Source: Halotia wernerae (GTDB taxonomy: Bacteria; Cyanobacteriota; Cyanobacteriia; Cyanobacteriales; Nostocaceae). Taken from it: a DNA stretch of 64,000 nucleotides. Positions 44,230 through 53,373 of this stretch are shown here, piece by piece (position 1 is the first letter of the stretch; the number at the start of each line of letters is the position of its first letter). Both the position numbers and the translations under genes were made by a program. The notes beneath the pieces were generated by a model. That model saw nothing but the letters and a program-made list of their open reading frames with translations, did no database searches and had not been told where the DNA came from. The DNA is taken from contig JAYGHB010000003.1 in NCBI GenBank assembly GCA_034931985.1, positions 91,366 through 155,365 of the forward strand, written 5' to 3'.

Positions 44230-44606
44230 TGCTTATCTAACTTTAAACCTTTTTACCCAGCAACTTCAATAACTCTTGGTGGTTATTATATTTTTAGCAC
44301 TGGTTTAAAAGTTATAATTTATAAAAAACATAATGTAATTTTAAAATATATGGTTACTGGGATGAACAAAATGATTGTTATCAAACAATTACTTTACGGT
44401 CTCTGCATTTGACTCAAGGTGGTAACTACTTCATTGCCTGCTATAAAAAAATCACGCCAAAACCATAACACATCAAGCTAAAATCACATTATTTACCTCC
44501 TGTATTCCCGATGTTAGATTACAAAGTTCAAACTTGGGGGGGATGGAAATGATACGCTCTTTTTATAGGGTCTTAAGTAGAGCGACTAAATTAGGAGAAT
44601 ATACTC
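44230..44606. other. Intergenic region with 5' leader of psb35
   Basis: About 375 bp, AT-rich. A small inverted repeat CGCTCT (44555-44560)...AGAGCG (44579-44584) lies in the presumed leader of the photosystem gene, followed by TTAGGAGAATA as ribosome-binding site. No gene was seen. Confidence 0.5.
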
Positions 44607-44840
44607 ATGCATTTACATTTATTCATGCAAGCAGCTGATTCAGTAGCAACAGGTGGTGGTCATTTTCCTGTGTCTTTTACTTTGGTGTATGTAGTTGGCT
44701 TTATTGCGGCTGTAACTATTGGTTCTATCGCTTGGTATAACTCTAAGCGTCCTGCTGGTTGGGAAAGCAAGGAGCGCCCTGACTTTGTACCTAAGGTTGA
44801 AAAAGAAGAAACTCCGGGTCTGGGTGAACCGAAGTCATAA
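44607..44840 (+). CDS. psb35: Photosystem II protein Psb35-like
   Basis: 77 residues. One transmembrane helix (FPVSFTLVYVVGFIAAVTIGSIAWY) is followed by NSKRPAGWESKERPDFVPKV and a charged tail. This fits the small thylakoid protein Psb35 (Synechocystis Ssl2148), associated with CP47 and photosystem II assembly or stability. A good AGGAG site precedes the ATG. Assignment is from remembered family features. Confidence 0.65.
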   Translation: MHLHLFMQAADSVATGGGHFPVSFTLVYVVGFIAAVTIGSIAWYNSKRPAGWESKERPDFVPKVEKEETPGLGEPKS

Positions 44841-44881
44841 GTAGTCATATAGTCAACGGTCAAAATTTTAGACTTTTGAAC

Positions 44882-44935
44882 GCCAGTTGCTACAACGGAG
44901 GGAACCTCCGCAACGCACTGGCTCCTTTTGACTAT
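44882..44935. terminator. Nested hairpin between psb35 and TerB-like gene
   Basis: GCCAGT (44882-44887) pairs with ACTGGC (44917-44922) outside CGGAGG-GAA-CCTCCG, followed by TCCTTTTGACT. It lies between convergent genes, fits a bidirectional terminator, and is built from a dispersed cyanobacterial repeat. Confidence 0.6.
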
Positions 44936-44939
44936 AATT

Positions 44940-45362
44940 TTAATTTTGAACTTCAACCCAACGGCGGTAAAGCTTTTGAATTTGTCTGAGCAACCCAGTA
45001 TAAACTGATTGGTTAGACTCATTCAACTTCGCTAACTCTTGTAATTGAGTTAGGAGTTTAGCTTCTTCGATCGCCACTTCGCTATCACTATAGATTAAGC
45101 CGCTGATGGCTTCAATGAGATTCTCGCAATCTTCAATGCTGGGGCGATCGCCTAAATATTCTTTTACCCATGCACAGCATTCTTTCGGCTGCACTGGAAC
45201 TAGTTCGTACAGCCAAGGTTTGATCTCTGGATCAGTAGCCAAACCTTTTGCTTGAGCTATCTCGCGCAGATATTGCCGTTCTTCTGGCTGGATTTCGCCA
45301 TCAATCCAGGCGGCTCCAATCAGGATTTTAACTAAGTTTTTTACATTGGAATCAGTAACCAT
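44940..45362 (-). CDS. TerB-family protein
   Basis: 140 residues from ATG at 45362 (MVTDSNVKNLVKIL); 15 more codons are open upstream. The fold is the TerB helical bundle: LVKILIGAAWIDGEIQPEERQYLREIAQAKG and ALSGLIYSDSEVAIEEAKLL-type second half, with acidic metal-binding residues in the AAWIDGEIQPEE and YSDSEVAIEE segments. Members are tied to tellurite resistance and stress sensing but are functionally undefined in cyanobacteria. It follows rsmB on the same strand. Confidence 0.85.
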   Translation of the reverse strand: MVTDSNVKNLVKILIGAAWIDGEIQPEERQYLREIAQAKGLATDPEIKPWLYELVPVQPKECCAWVKEYLGDRPSIEDCENLIEAISGLIYSDSEVAIEEAKLLTQLQELAKLNESNQSVYTGLLRQIQKLYRRWVEVQN

Positions 45363-45420
45363 TGCTGCCTCCTCTGGTAGATTCGGGGCCTCCACCAAAT
45401 CGTACAATCCTAAACAGTAT

Positions 45421-46770
45421 TCACTCGGAATTGTTGGTTTTTCTTAAGCGCACCATAAAAAAGCCATCCATGTCTTGATGATGAGGCCAGACCTTGAGCC
45501 AGCCTTGGGGTGTGGAATAGCCGCAATTAGGAAAATCTGCCCTAGGAGGCTCAATTCGCCAAGCCGGATTATTCGCTAGAAATGCAGAAATTACACCTTC
45601 ATTTTCTGCTGGATGCAATGTACAGGTGGCATAAACTAGTACACCATCAGGTTTGACAAAATTAGATATATGTGCAATGAGTTCTGTTTGCAAAGTTGCA
45701 AGTTCCTGGACAGATGCTGGTGTTTGTCGCCAACGCGCATCAGCATGACGATGCAGGGTTCCTAAACCAGAGCATGGTGCATCTAGTAAGACGCGATCGC
45801 CTGTATGATAAAATTGTGGTAGATTGCGACTGTCGCCAGTACAAATTTGAATAGAATGTAAATTCAGCCGTTGGGTATTTTCTTGGAGTTTACAAAGACG
45901 TGAAGAAGTGCGATCGCACGCCCAAATTTTCCCCTCATCCTTGATTAACTCAGCTATATGGGTTGTTTTACCACCTGGCGCTGCACAAGCATCAATTATC
46001 ACTTCCCCTGGTTGAGGGTCGAGTAAATGACTCACTAATTGGGCGCTACTATCTTGTACAGACCACCAACCCTCCCTAAACCCTGGTAGATTTTGAATTG
46101 GGCCAGTACTACTAATTAATCGTAAAGCTTGGGGTAAATGGGGAATACGCCTGACTAAAATCCCCGCAGATTGCAAAGTAGCCTCAACTTCTTCTAAGTT
46201 AGTACGCAGGGGATTCACTCTCAAGTCAATTGTTGGTGTTTGGTTCATCCATTCACAAAGTTTTTCTGTCTCGGCGATACCAAGTTGTTCTAACCACACT
46301 TGAACAATCCAGTCTGGAAAGCTGTGTAAAATACCCAAGCGTTCTACTGGGTTTTCTGGCAAATCTAAAGGATCTGGTGACTTGTCTGTGAGACGAATAT
46401 ACTGTCGCAATAAACCATTTACAAAACCTGTGAGTCCAGAAAAGCCATTTTCTTTAGCTAGTTGGACGGTAGTATTAACAGCAGCCGAGGCGGGAATACG
46501 TTCTTGATAACGTAGTTGATATAAACCTAAATGTAGGATGCTGCGGAGGTCTTTTGGCTGTTGGTGAGATTTCTTAGTGGCGAGTTGGTCGATCAGAGCA
46601 TCAAGGGTACGCTGCCTTCTAACACTGCCATAAACTAATTCTGTCACTAAACGGCGGTCAATATCAAGCAACTTAGTTTTTTGCAGTACTCTATCTAAAG
46701 CAACATCAGCATAAGCGCCTTTGTGAACATCTCGCAGGACGATAAAAGCTATTTGACGGGAGTTTGTCAT
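45421..46770 (-). CDS. rsmB: 16S rRNA (cytosine-967-C5)-methyltransferase
   Basis: 449 residues. The N-terminal NusB-like RNA-binding domain begins ARQIAFIVLRDVHKGAYADVALDRVL-like and includes RRLVTELVYGSVRRQRTLDALI. The methyltransferase domain has ACAAPGGKTTHIAELI (AdoMet loop), DAPCSGLGTLHRH with one catalytic Cys and VYATCTLHPAENEGV with the other. It methylates C967 in 16S rRNA. The upstream side carries heptamer repeats. Confidence 0.96.
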   Translation of the reverse strand: MTNSRQIAFIVLRDVHKGAYADVALDRVLQKTKLLDIDRRLVTELVYGSVRRQRTLDALIDQLATKKSHQQPKDLRSILHLGLYQLRYQERIPASAAVNTTVQLAKENGFSGLTGFVNGLLRQYIRLTDKSPDPLDLPENPVERLGILHSFPDWIVQVWLEQLGIAETEKLCEWMNQTPTIDLRVNPLRTNLEEVEATLQSAGILVRRIPHLPQALRLISSTGPIQNLPGFREGWWSVQDSSAQLVSHLLDPQPGEVIIDACAAPGGKTTHIAELIKDEGKIWACDRTSSRLCKLQENTQRLNLHSIQICTGDSRNLPQFYHTGDRVLLDAPCSGLGTLHRHADARWRQTPASVQELATLQTELIAHISNFVKPDGVLVYATCTLHPAENEGVISAFLANNPAWRIEPPRADFPNCGYSTPQGWLKVWPHHQDMDGFFMVRLRKTNNSE

Positions 46771-46785
46771 GGAAATATTTTAATC

Positions 46786-46836
46786 TATAGCGCTTCTTTG
46801 TTGTGTGCAATACACTCCAGGGAAGAAAAGGGACTA
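46786..46836. repeat. 51-bp dispersed repeat, copy 1
   Basis: TATAGCG...TTGTGTGCA...TACACTC...GGGACTAG. An equally long copy with the same blocks lies at 63364-63414. No coding sense. Confidence 0.7.
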
Positions 46837-46843
46837 GTACGAG

Positions 46844-47060
46844 AAGGCAAAAGTCAAAAGGCAAAAGGCAAAAGAAAGAAGTCTGACATCGTAAGCTTTT
46901 TGCCTACTTTAGATGGTAGGTTTATTTCCGCCGTGCGGGACTAGTACCGCTGTGCGGAAGTCAAAAGTCAAAAGTCAAAAGTCAAAAGTCAAAAGACTTG
47001 TATTATCGACTTTTTTACCATTTTTAATGGTCTGTTTATTTACGCCGTGCTGTACTAGGC
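46844..47060. repeat. Heptamer repeats and a ~112-bp imperfect duplication
   Basis: (AAAAGGC)n-type repeats at 46844-46876 and (AAAAGTC)n at about 46959-46997. Each is followed by a related segment: TTTGCCTACTTTAGATGGT...CCGCCGTGC...ACTAG (about 46897-46943) and TTTACCATTTTTAATGGT...CGCCGTGC...ACTAG (about 47010-47059). This suggests local duplication of a repeat plus its flank. Confidence 0.7.
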
Positions 47061-47297
47061 TCTTTTCTCTTACTGAAAGAGCATCTAGTTCGCTACATTC
47101 AAACTAGTGATGGAATTATTGGACAATCAAAATGGGAAGATTGGTTGAAAGATACAGAATACCTTTGGGATAACTATACACGTTACAAGATATTCTCCGT
47201 TATAGATCCAAGTGAGTGGATAACCCAATCAATTGCAAAACTCAAAGTCAAAATTGAAAATAACGAAAATTTGCCAGGATTTTATCGCCCAGAATAA
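47048..47297 (+). pseudogene. 3' remnant of an unidentified gene
   Basis: One frame is open for about 80 codons to the TAA at 47295-47297 and looks coding (LLLKEHLVRYIQTSDGI, then WEDWLKDTEYLWDNYTRYK, then SEWITQSIAKLKVKI, ending LPGFYRPE). There is no start codon with a ribosome-binding site, and its 5' end runs into the duplicated repeat. I read it as the C-terminal part of a gene truncated by repeat-mediated rearrangement. Family not recognised. Confidence 0.45.
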
Positions 47298-47464
47298 ATA
47301 GACCTTTGGCACGAATATTAAAAAATGCGATCGCTTAACTTGGGTAAATTGCGGTGCAAGCTATATAGCAATTCTATATGGATAGAATACACTACTCTAG
47401 GGCGTGTTTTCAAACTAGTTATATCCTAAGGAATAGGCAACGGCGATAATCAAATTTATCATAG

Positions 47465-47878
47465 CTAAGGTTTTGACAACGGTATTTCTGGGCGCTGATT
47501 ACTACAGTAACTGACTACTGTTGTCCCAACAATATAACCTGTACTTATCAACACACTCAAAAGTGTAATAGTAATAATTAGAAGTTGACGGTCAGTAATT
47601 AAATTGGATTTAGACTTTATTTTTAATAGTGCTTGTACATTCTTGATTGCCAAAGATAGAGACTGATAATCAATTTCATTCCAGGTGATGACAACTCCAT
47701 TTTTTGGATGATTCAAAAATGCACATAAGTAGCCAGGATTTGATTCATCTTGTGTAACAATAAATGAGTATCCATTAATTAACTTTGTTATCAATTTTTT
47801 TTGGTTGCCTAATTGACGTATACTAGGCTTCATATTGTTTGATTCCAGTATAATAATTGCTTCTTCTTCAGACAACAT
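47465..47878 (-). CDS. Hypothetical membrane protein
   Basis: 137 residues. An N-terminal soluble part (LSEEEAIIILESNNMKPSIRQLG) is followed by one hydrophobic helix (LLIITITLLSVLISTGYIVGTTVVSY) and a short tail. No family recognised. It lies 9 nt after the 302-residue gene on the same strand, so the two are probably one transcription unit. Codon use is AT-rich like its partner. Confidence 0.6.
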   Translation of the reverse strand: MLSEEEAIIILESNNMKPSIRQLGNQKKLITKLINGYSFIVTQDESNPGYLCAFLNHPKNGVVITWNEIDYQSLSLAIKNVQALLKIKSKSNLITDRQLLIITITLLSVLISTGYIVGTTVVSYCSNQRPEIPLSKP

Positions 47879-47887
47879 TTTGCACCC

Positions 47888-48796
47888 TTATACCATTGTG
47901 AGAAAGGCTTTCAATATTTCGTATTGATAGTTCTTATTTTCAACAAGATTAGAGGTTGGAGTGACCATCCAAATAATTTGAATAATTTCATCATCACTTT
48001 TGCCATCTTCTCGAAGAGACTTTATTAACTGCTGATCTTCATCAACTGCTCTCTTCACAAAATCATTACTCAGTGATTCTTGTAACCAACTCCAATTATC
48101 ACTGCCAGAAAACAACCACTCTATTGCTTGAGCAATAAATCTAAAAGTATTAAGAGAATAAATATTGACATTAGCTTGATTGGTCTTTGAAGGTTCTCTA
48201 GTATTTACTTGAAACCCACCGAGTATTAAAATTTTAACTTTCTGAATCAAAATAGTAATTATCCAAGGAACTGTCAAGCCGTAACTTTTAGTTAGCCATT
48301 CGACAATTGTGACTTTTTCTTGGTCTTCAAATAACTTTGTTATTCTTACGGAATATTCTTCTTCAAAAGGCAATGGATTAACTAAATTGCCTAAATGAGC
48401 TAAACGTTTAATAATGAGATAACAAACTTGAAAGTTCAACCAATCTCCAAAATTTTTGTAAGCTTCAACACTTGAAAGGTCATTACAAAAATGGTAAAAT
48501 TCATAAAGCTGTTCTACATCAGCAAGATGCAAACCTTCGGATATAAATGGCTTGATCTTAGCTATTTCTATTTTTTCTTTAGTTATAACTAGAATATTGT
48601 TGCTACTGCTAGGATTGGTGGATTTTTCTTTGATAGTAGATTTTGAGGTATATATGATATCACTAAGTAAAACATATATAATATCTTCTAAAACGATTCT
48701 ACCCTTTGCGCCCCCTTCCTGGGAATAAACACGTACTTCTTGTCTAGTGCCGATAAACTCATTATTGTAATAATATTTAGTTAAAACTAAACTCAC
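47888..48796 (-). CDS. Hypothetical protein
   Basis: 302 residues, AT-rich. The N-terminal part (SLVLTKYYYNNEFIGTRQEVRVYSQEGGAKGRIVLEDII) looks like a beta-rich strand region; a helical middle and a C-terminal acidic segment (EDQQLIKSLREDGKSDDEIIQIIW) follow. One hydrophobic patch (VPWIITILIQKVKILILGGF) may be a membrane helix or an amphipathic hairpin. Family not recognised. It forms a two-gene unit with the membrane protein downstream. Confidence 0.6.
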   Translation of the reverse strand: MSLVLTKYYYNNEFIGTRQEVRVYSQEGGAKGRIVLEDIIYVLLSDIIYTSKSTIKEKSTNPSSSNNILVITKEKIEIAKIKPFISEGLHLADVEQLYEFYHFCNDLSSVEAYKNFGDWLNFQVCYLIIKRLAHLGNLVNPLPFEEEYSVRITKLFEDQEKVTIVEWLTKSYGLTVPWIITILIQKVKILILGGFQVNTREPSKTNQANVNIYSLNTFRFIAQAIEWLFSGSDNWSWLQESLSNDFVKRAVDEDQQLIKSLREDGKSDDEIIQIIWMVTPTSNLVENKNYQYEILKAFLTMV

Positions 48797-49115
48797 AAAA
48801 ATATCTCCCTTAACAGACTCAAAACAAGCATGTTGATGTGTTTGATTATTCTCATAGTAAGAAAGCTAAAAGCAGCCTAGTTAAAATGATAACAGGCTAG
48901 AGGTAGCAAGTAATTAGAAAGGATTGACAGCGATCGCACATTTCGAGTGGATACTAGAAAAATCGGGAGCATCCCATTTTGGCGAATCGCCCTGCGCTAA
49001 GGCGTACGCTACGCGAACAGGCTAGAAATCACTATTCTCCAAAGGAGTACCTCGAGGGTAGTCAGCCTTTGTGGTGCTAGGAAGTTTCTACTTGTTAGGC
49101 TGAAAATTGCTTAAG
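48797..49115. other. Intergenic region with GC-rich repeat
   Basis: A GC-rich block near 48970-49022 (GGCGAATCGCC palindrome and GGCGTACGCTACGCG) belongs to dispersed cyanobacterial repeat types. It marks the border between the two unknown genes and the invertases. No gene. Confidence 0.5.
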
Positions 49116-50531
49116 TTATAACTCGCAAGCTTGGGAAGCATTCTCTAAATCAAACTGCCCGAAACTAATTAATTCTAAATGATTAGGGTTTCGCATCAGT
49201 TCTTTTGCTAACAAGAACCCAGTAATTGTCCAAGTTTGACATCTTCGAGCTTCTTTGCCAATTAACAACCCCCTCGTACCATCATAATATTCCGGCCATT
49301 GATCTGCACCGAGGCGTGTCTGAGCCATTGCAATGGCGCGCTTCCCAATGTCTGTTCTACCTGTTTTTTGAGCAGCAGCAACTAACGACCAAATTAAGAC
49401 TGGCCAACTGCCACCATTATGGTATGACCAAGGTATATTTTTGGGATCGCATCCTGTAAAAATTCTATACTCCTCCTTTTCTACAGCTGGGAAACAGATT
49501 TTCATCGGCATTTCCCCTACTAAATCGTCCCACTGTTCTTCAATGAGATTCATAATTGCTTGTGATTGCTGTTCGCTTGCAAGAGAAGACAGAATCGACA
49601 TCATATTTCCCAGCGCGAAGAAACGAGTATCTAGCTGCGATGGCCCAACATTACCTGCTAGATAACCACCATGTTTTGGTAACCAAATAGCCAAGTCAGC
49701 ATAGGGAATTGAATCTGGATAGATATTAAATTGATTGGTTGCTAACTGTCCATATTCTTCACCCTTAAAGCGATAAATTACATTCAATCGCTTCATATCT
49801 ATCCAATAATGATGACGAATATGATCTCTTAATAAAGGTAAGCGGTTATCAATACCAATGACAATTTCTTCATCGCCTGCACAAATCAAGAGCTTACGAG
49901 CAGCACGCAATGCCGTATAGAATAAAGCTTGAATTTCTAAAGGATATCCATAAATACCCATACGACGGTAAATCATACAAGCACCATCTGGAACTAACAG
50001 CGTCGGGTACATATCAAACCGAGTTGCTAAGCAAAGTTCCATAATTAACATGATGCCTTGCTGAAATTCCGGTTGCAAGGCAAAACTTATATCTTTTGTG
50101 GCTTTTACATAAGCGTGTAATATAATAATCCACCATAGACAAGAATCAACCGATGTTACTCTAGCGATCGCGTGTTCACCGAAATCTGATTCTAAATATT
50201 CTTGTCCGTTTGTTGATACAACTTTGAAGCTTGCAGGTATCAAACCTTGAATAGGTGTATAAGCATTGAGTTGACTTTCTATAGGTTGTAACTTTAAAGT
50301 CTCTTCGAGAAAATTACGGACAATATCATATCTGCCTTTGATTAAAAAAAGCAAGGCTGAAGATACAAAATCTCTGACAAAACAATGGTCATAATTTAAG
50401 GCTGCTTTTGAACCATCACAAGCAGCTACAGTTCCTACAGGGCGACCTTGATAGTAAATAATCGACTTCTCTAGCAGTTTCCATGCTTGTTTCTCTACGT
50501 CATCAAATATTGCTAATTCCTCTCTTTCCAT
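49116..50531 (-). CDS. Alkaline/neutral invertase (GH100), copy 1
   Basis: 471 residues, normal for cyanobacterial neutral invertases, which cleave sucrose to glucose and fructose in the cytosol. GH100 features: YYQGRPVGTVAACDGS, LNYDHCFVRDFVSSALLFL (with the conserved Asp), HAIARVTSVDSCLWWIIL, PWSYHNGGSWPVLIWSL and WPEYYDGTRG. No signal peptide. It is a tandem paralogue of 50898-52343. Named Inv genes exist in Anabaena (invA, invB), but I cannot decide which this is. Confidence 0.93.
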   Translation of the reverse strand: MEREELAIFDDVEKQAWKLLEKSIIYYQGRPVGTVAACDGSKAALNYDHCFVRDFVSSALLFLIKGRYDIVRNFLEETLKLQPIESQLNAYTPIQGLIPASFKVVSTNGQEYLESDFGEHAIARVTSVDSCLWWIIILHAYVKATKDISFALQPEFQQGIMLIMELCLATRFDMYPTLLVPDGACMIYRRMGIYGYPLEIQALFYTALRAARKLLICAGDEEIVIGIDNRLPLLRDHIRHHYWIDMKRLNVIYRFKGEEYGQLATNQFNIYPDSIPYADLAIWLPKHGGYLAGNVGPSQLDTRFFALGNMMSILSSLASEQQSQAIMNLIEEQWDDLVGEMPMKICFPAVEKEEYRIFTGCDPKNIPWSYHNGGSWPVLIWSLVAAAQKTGRTDIGKRAIAMAQTRLGADQWPEYYDGTRGLLIGKEARRCQTWTITGFLLAKELMRNPNHLELISFGQFDLENASQACEL

Positions 50532-50766
50532 TGTGAGAAATACTCCATTTAAATTGGATTCTAGCAGTAGATGATACTTTGGTTTGTCTCTTCTGCTTCA
50601 ATACTTGTTTATTGGGTAAGGATATGTAGCTACTGAGCTTTTGCCACACTCGATTCAGCACTATATTCCATCATCCATTCTCTTAGGATAACCCAAATTT
50701 TTCAATTACTTCATTATCCTTTATGATATATTTCTGAGTTTTTCAGAGAGAACAATTACCAAAATG

Positions 50767-50799
50767 TAAAAGCCCCATGTAACTACAAAAGGGCTTTTA
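50767..50799 (-). terminator. Terminator-like hairpin after invertase copy 2
   Basis: TAAAAGCCC and GGGCTTTTA form a 9-bp stem with a 15-nt loop. Read on the minus strand, the stem is followed by CATTTTGG. It lies about 100 nt beyond the stop of the upstream invertase and before copy 1, so it probably ends that transcript. Confidence 0.55.
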
Positions 50800-50897
50800 A
50801 AATATTGTTTATCCTGGACAATTACCACAGTCTACTCAAACTATAACTGTGATTATTTGCATAATGACATTCACCATTAATGCAGCTATTTCTGTTA

Positions 50898-52343
50898 TCA
50901 AGACATGTATGGGTCTAAACTACCAATTTCAAACTCACAAGCTCTAGAAATTGCTTCTGGGGGTAATTCGTCAAAACTGACTAATGGTAAATAACTAGGA
51001 TTAGCTATTAGTTCTTTTGCTAATAAATACCCAGTAATTGTCCAGGTTTGATATTTCCTGGCTTGTTTACCAATCAGTCTTCCCTTCTTACCATCGTAAT
51101 ATTCTGGCCATTCATCTTCGCCGAGGCGTGTTTGAGCAATTTCAATCGCCTTTCTGGCTAGACCTGTTTTATTAGTTTTTACAGATGCAGCTGCCAACAT
51201 CCACATTAAAACCGGCCAGCTGCCAGCATTATGATAAGACCAGGGTATATTTTTGGGGTCACATCCTGTAACAATTCTGTACTCTTCATGTTCCAAAGCT
51301 GGAAAACAGATTTTCATTGGCATATCTCCTACCAAGTCATCCCATCTTTCCTCGATGAGATTCATAATCGCCTGCGACTGTTCTTCAGTAGCCAGGTCGG
51401 AAATAATAGCCATCAAGTTACCCAGTGAAAAGAAACGGGTATCTAGTTGAGATGGGCCAACATTACCAGCTAAATAACCACCTTTGCGAGGTAGCCATTT
51501 ATCCAATTCGTAATAGGGAAGGGAGTCTACATATATATTGAATAGATTGACTGCTGTTTTGCCATACTCTTCACTCTTGAAGCGATAAATTGCATTTAAG
51601 CGATTAATATCTATCCAATAATGCTGGCGAATATGAGCGCATAAAAGCGGTAAGCGGTTATCAATTGCTGCCACAATATCTTCATTACCTTTACAAATCA
51701 GCATCTCACGAGCAGCGCGTAATGCTGTGTAAAATAAAACTTGAATTTCTAAAGGATGACCATAGATACCCAGACGACGGTCAATCATACAAGCGCCATC
51801 TGGAACCAACAGCGTTGGGTACATATCAAAACGATTTGCTAAGCAGATTTCCATGATTAACCTGATACCGTTTTGAAATTCAGGTTTATATACTATGGAA
51901 AAATCTTTGGTAGCGATGACATAAGCACGCAATAAAATAATCCACCATAAACAGGAATCAACAGGTGTAACTCTGGCGATCGCATGTTCACCAAAATCTG
52001 CTTCTAAATATTCTTGACCATTGTCTAATACAACTTTGAAACTAGCTGGTATTAACCCTTTTCCAGGTTTATAGGCATCTAATTGCCTTTCTTTAGGCTG
52101 TAACTTTAAGGTCTCTTCGAGAAAATTACGAACAATATCTGTTCTACCTTTAATCAAAAAAATTAAAGCTGAAGACACAAAATCTCTGATAAAGCATTGG
52201 TCATAATTTAGTGCCTCTACAGATGCATCATAGGCTGCTACAGTTCCAACAGGACGACCTTGATAGTAGAGAATTGACTGCTCTAGCGCTCTCCAGGCTT
52301 CTTCTTCTATATTTTCATCTGTTAGTAATTCATTTACGTGCAT
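50898..52343 (-). CDS. Alkaline/neutral invertase (GH100), copy 2
   Basis: 481 residues with the same GH100 landmarks as the downstream copy: YYQGRPVGTVAAYDAS, LNYDQCFIRDFVSSALIFL, HAIARVTPVDSCLWWIIL, PWSYHNAGSWPVLMWML and WPEYYDGKKG. The two proteins are closely similar along their length, so they arose by tandem duplication; the 366-bp gap between them contains a terminator-like hairpin, so they may be regulated separately. Cytosolic sucrose hydrolysis is the expected function. Confidence 0.93.
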   Translation of the reverse strand: MHVNELLTDENIEEEAWRALEQSILYYQGRPVGTVAAYDASVEALNYDQCFIRDFVSSALIFLIKGRTDIVRNFLEETLKLQPKERQLDAYKPGKGLIPASFKVVLDNGQEYLEADFGEHAIARVTPVDSCLWWIILLRAYVIATKDFSIVYKPEFQNGIRLIMEICLANRFDMYPTLLVPDGACMIDRRLGIYGHPLEIQVLFYTALRAAREMLICKGNEDIVAAIDNRLPLLCAHIRQHYWIDINRLNAIYRFKSEEYGKTAVNLFNIYVDSLPYYELDKWLPRKGGYLAGNVGPSQLDTRFFSLGNLMAIISDLATEEQSQAIMNLIEERWDDLVGDMPMKICFPALEHEEYRIVTGCDPKNIPWSYHNAGSWPVLMWMLAAASVKTNKTGLARKAIEIAQTRLGEDEWPEYYDGKKGRLIGKQARKYQTWTITGYLLAKELIANPSYLPLVSFDELPPEAISRACEFEIGSLDPYMS

Positions 52344-53373
52344 TGTCGTAATACTCCATTTAGGGTGTGTATTTGCAGTGTGTAAACGCGCCTTTAGTGA
52401 TTATTTCTGCTATTTTTAGCATAACAAAAACAATTTTTTGAATACTCAAAAACATTTTGACAATACAAAGATTAAGCTGATAAATTTTATGCAGCCCAAT
52501 TGATAGTTAATTTGGTTTTAATCAATAATCCTTTAAGTGAATTACAGCTAGCTATTTTTTCACCTCAAGTAATTAGATATTTCTGATAAACAGTTACACA
52601 AGATATATTTTTAGGCGATTTATTGTTCCATTTCTATGGCCGAAACCTTGCTTTATCATCCAAAAATATATCTTTGGTACTGTTTCAGGTTTTTGTGGAG
52701 TTTAAACCTATCTCAGTAGATTTACTTGACAAGGATTCAGCTTCTGATATACAACTTGATTTATTCCCCTATAACTTAATAATTTATAACGTTTTTTCAG
52801 AATATGCAATACGAATGCTTAATAAATTTAAGATGTCAATACTTTTGGGAAAGTGCATATCTTAATCTTACCGACCAATTAAATAGGGAGATTTTGGGCG
52901 GAAAGTTGAAAAGTACCGATTATGAAAGCTAAGCTGGATGTAGGTTTACTACGGCTACTGAAGACAAAGAGAAACACGAAAGATAAAGTAACTTTTGAAA
53001 CAATAATGTGATTTGAAGAATTTGAAATGGCAAATAGTGATTACACTCAAGTAAATTTGAGCAAATTCGTTAAATTTAAGAATTAATGGAGTTTAGTAGC
53101 CTAATTGACAGTAAGTTAGCAACTTGACCAAAATGAGTAAAAATTGAGTCATATTTGAGCTTGCAATAGAAAAATGAGCGATCGCCAAACCAAAGAACCA
53201 GTAAAGGTTATTAGCTAAAATATAGGGACAGAAGTGGTGATAAGAGCTACAAGTTATAGCCGTAGTTAGATTTATGAGTTGGTTCTGGAATTGCTTGAAA
53301 ACGAAAAATTGGGGTACTCCTCACACCCACATTCCGCTTCTGTCGAACTAACAAGACGCTAATTGAATTGATT
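52344..53373. other. 1-kb AT-rich intergenic region
   Basis: Upstream of invertase copy 2 (its promoter must lie here) and 3' of the TPR gene. The open frame at 52623-52865 (80 codons) has no ribosome-binding site or protein-like pattern and I did not accept it. One HIP1-related GCGATCGC near 53178. No RNA gene recognised. Confidence 0.5.

Noticed and set aside
52623..52865. Plus-strand open frame of 80 codons in the 1-kb gap
   Set aside because: TTG-type start, no ribosome-binding site, no recognisable domain, composition like the surrounding AT-rich gap.
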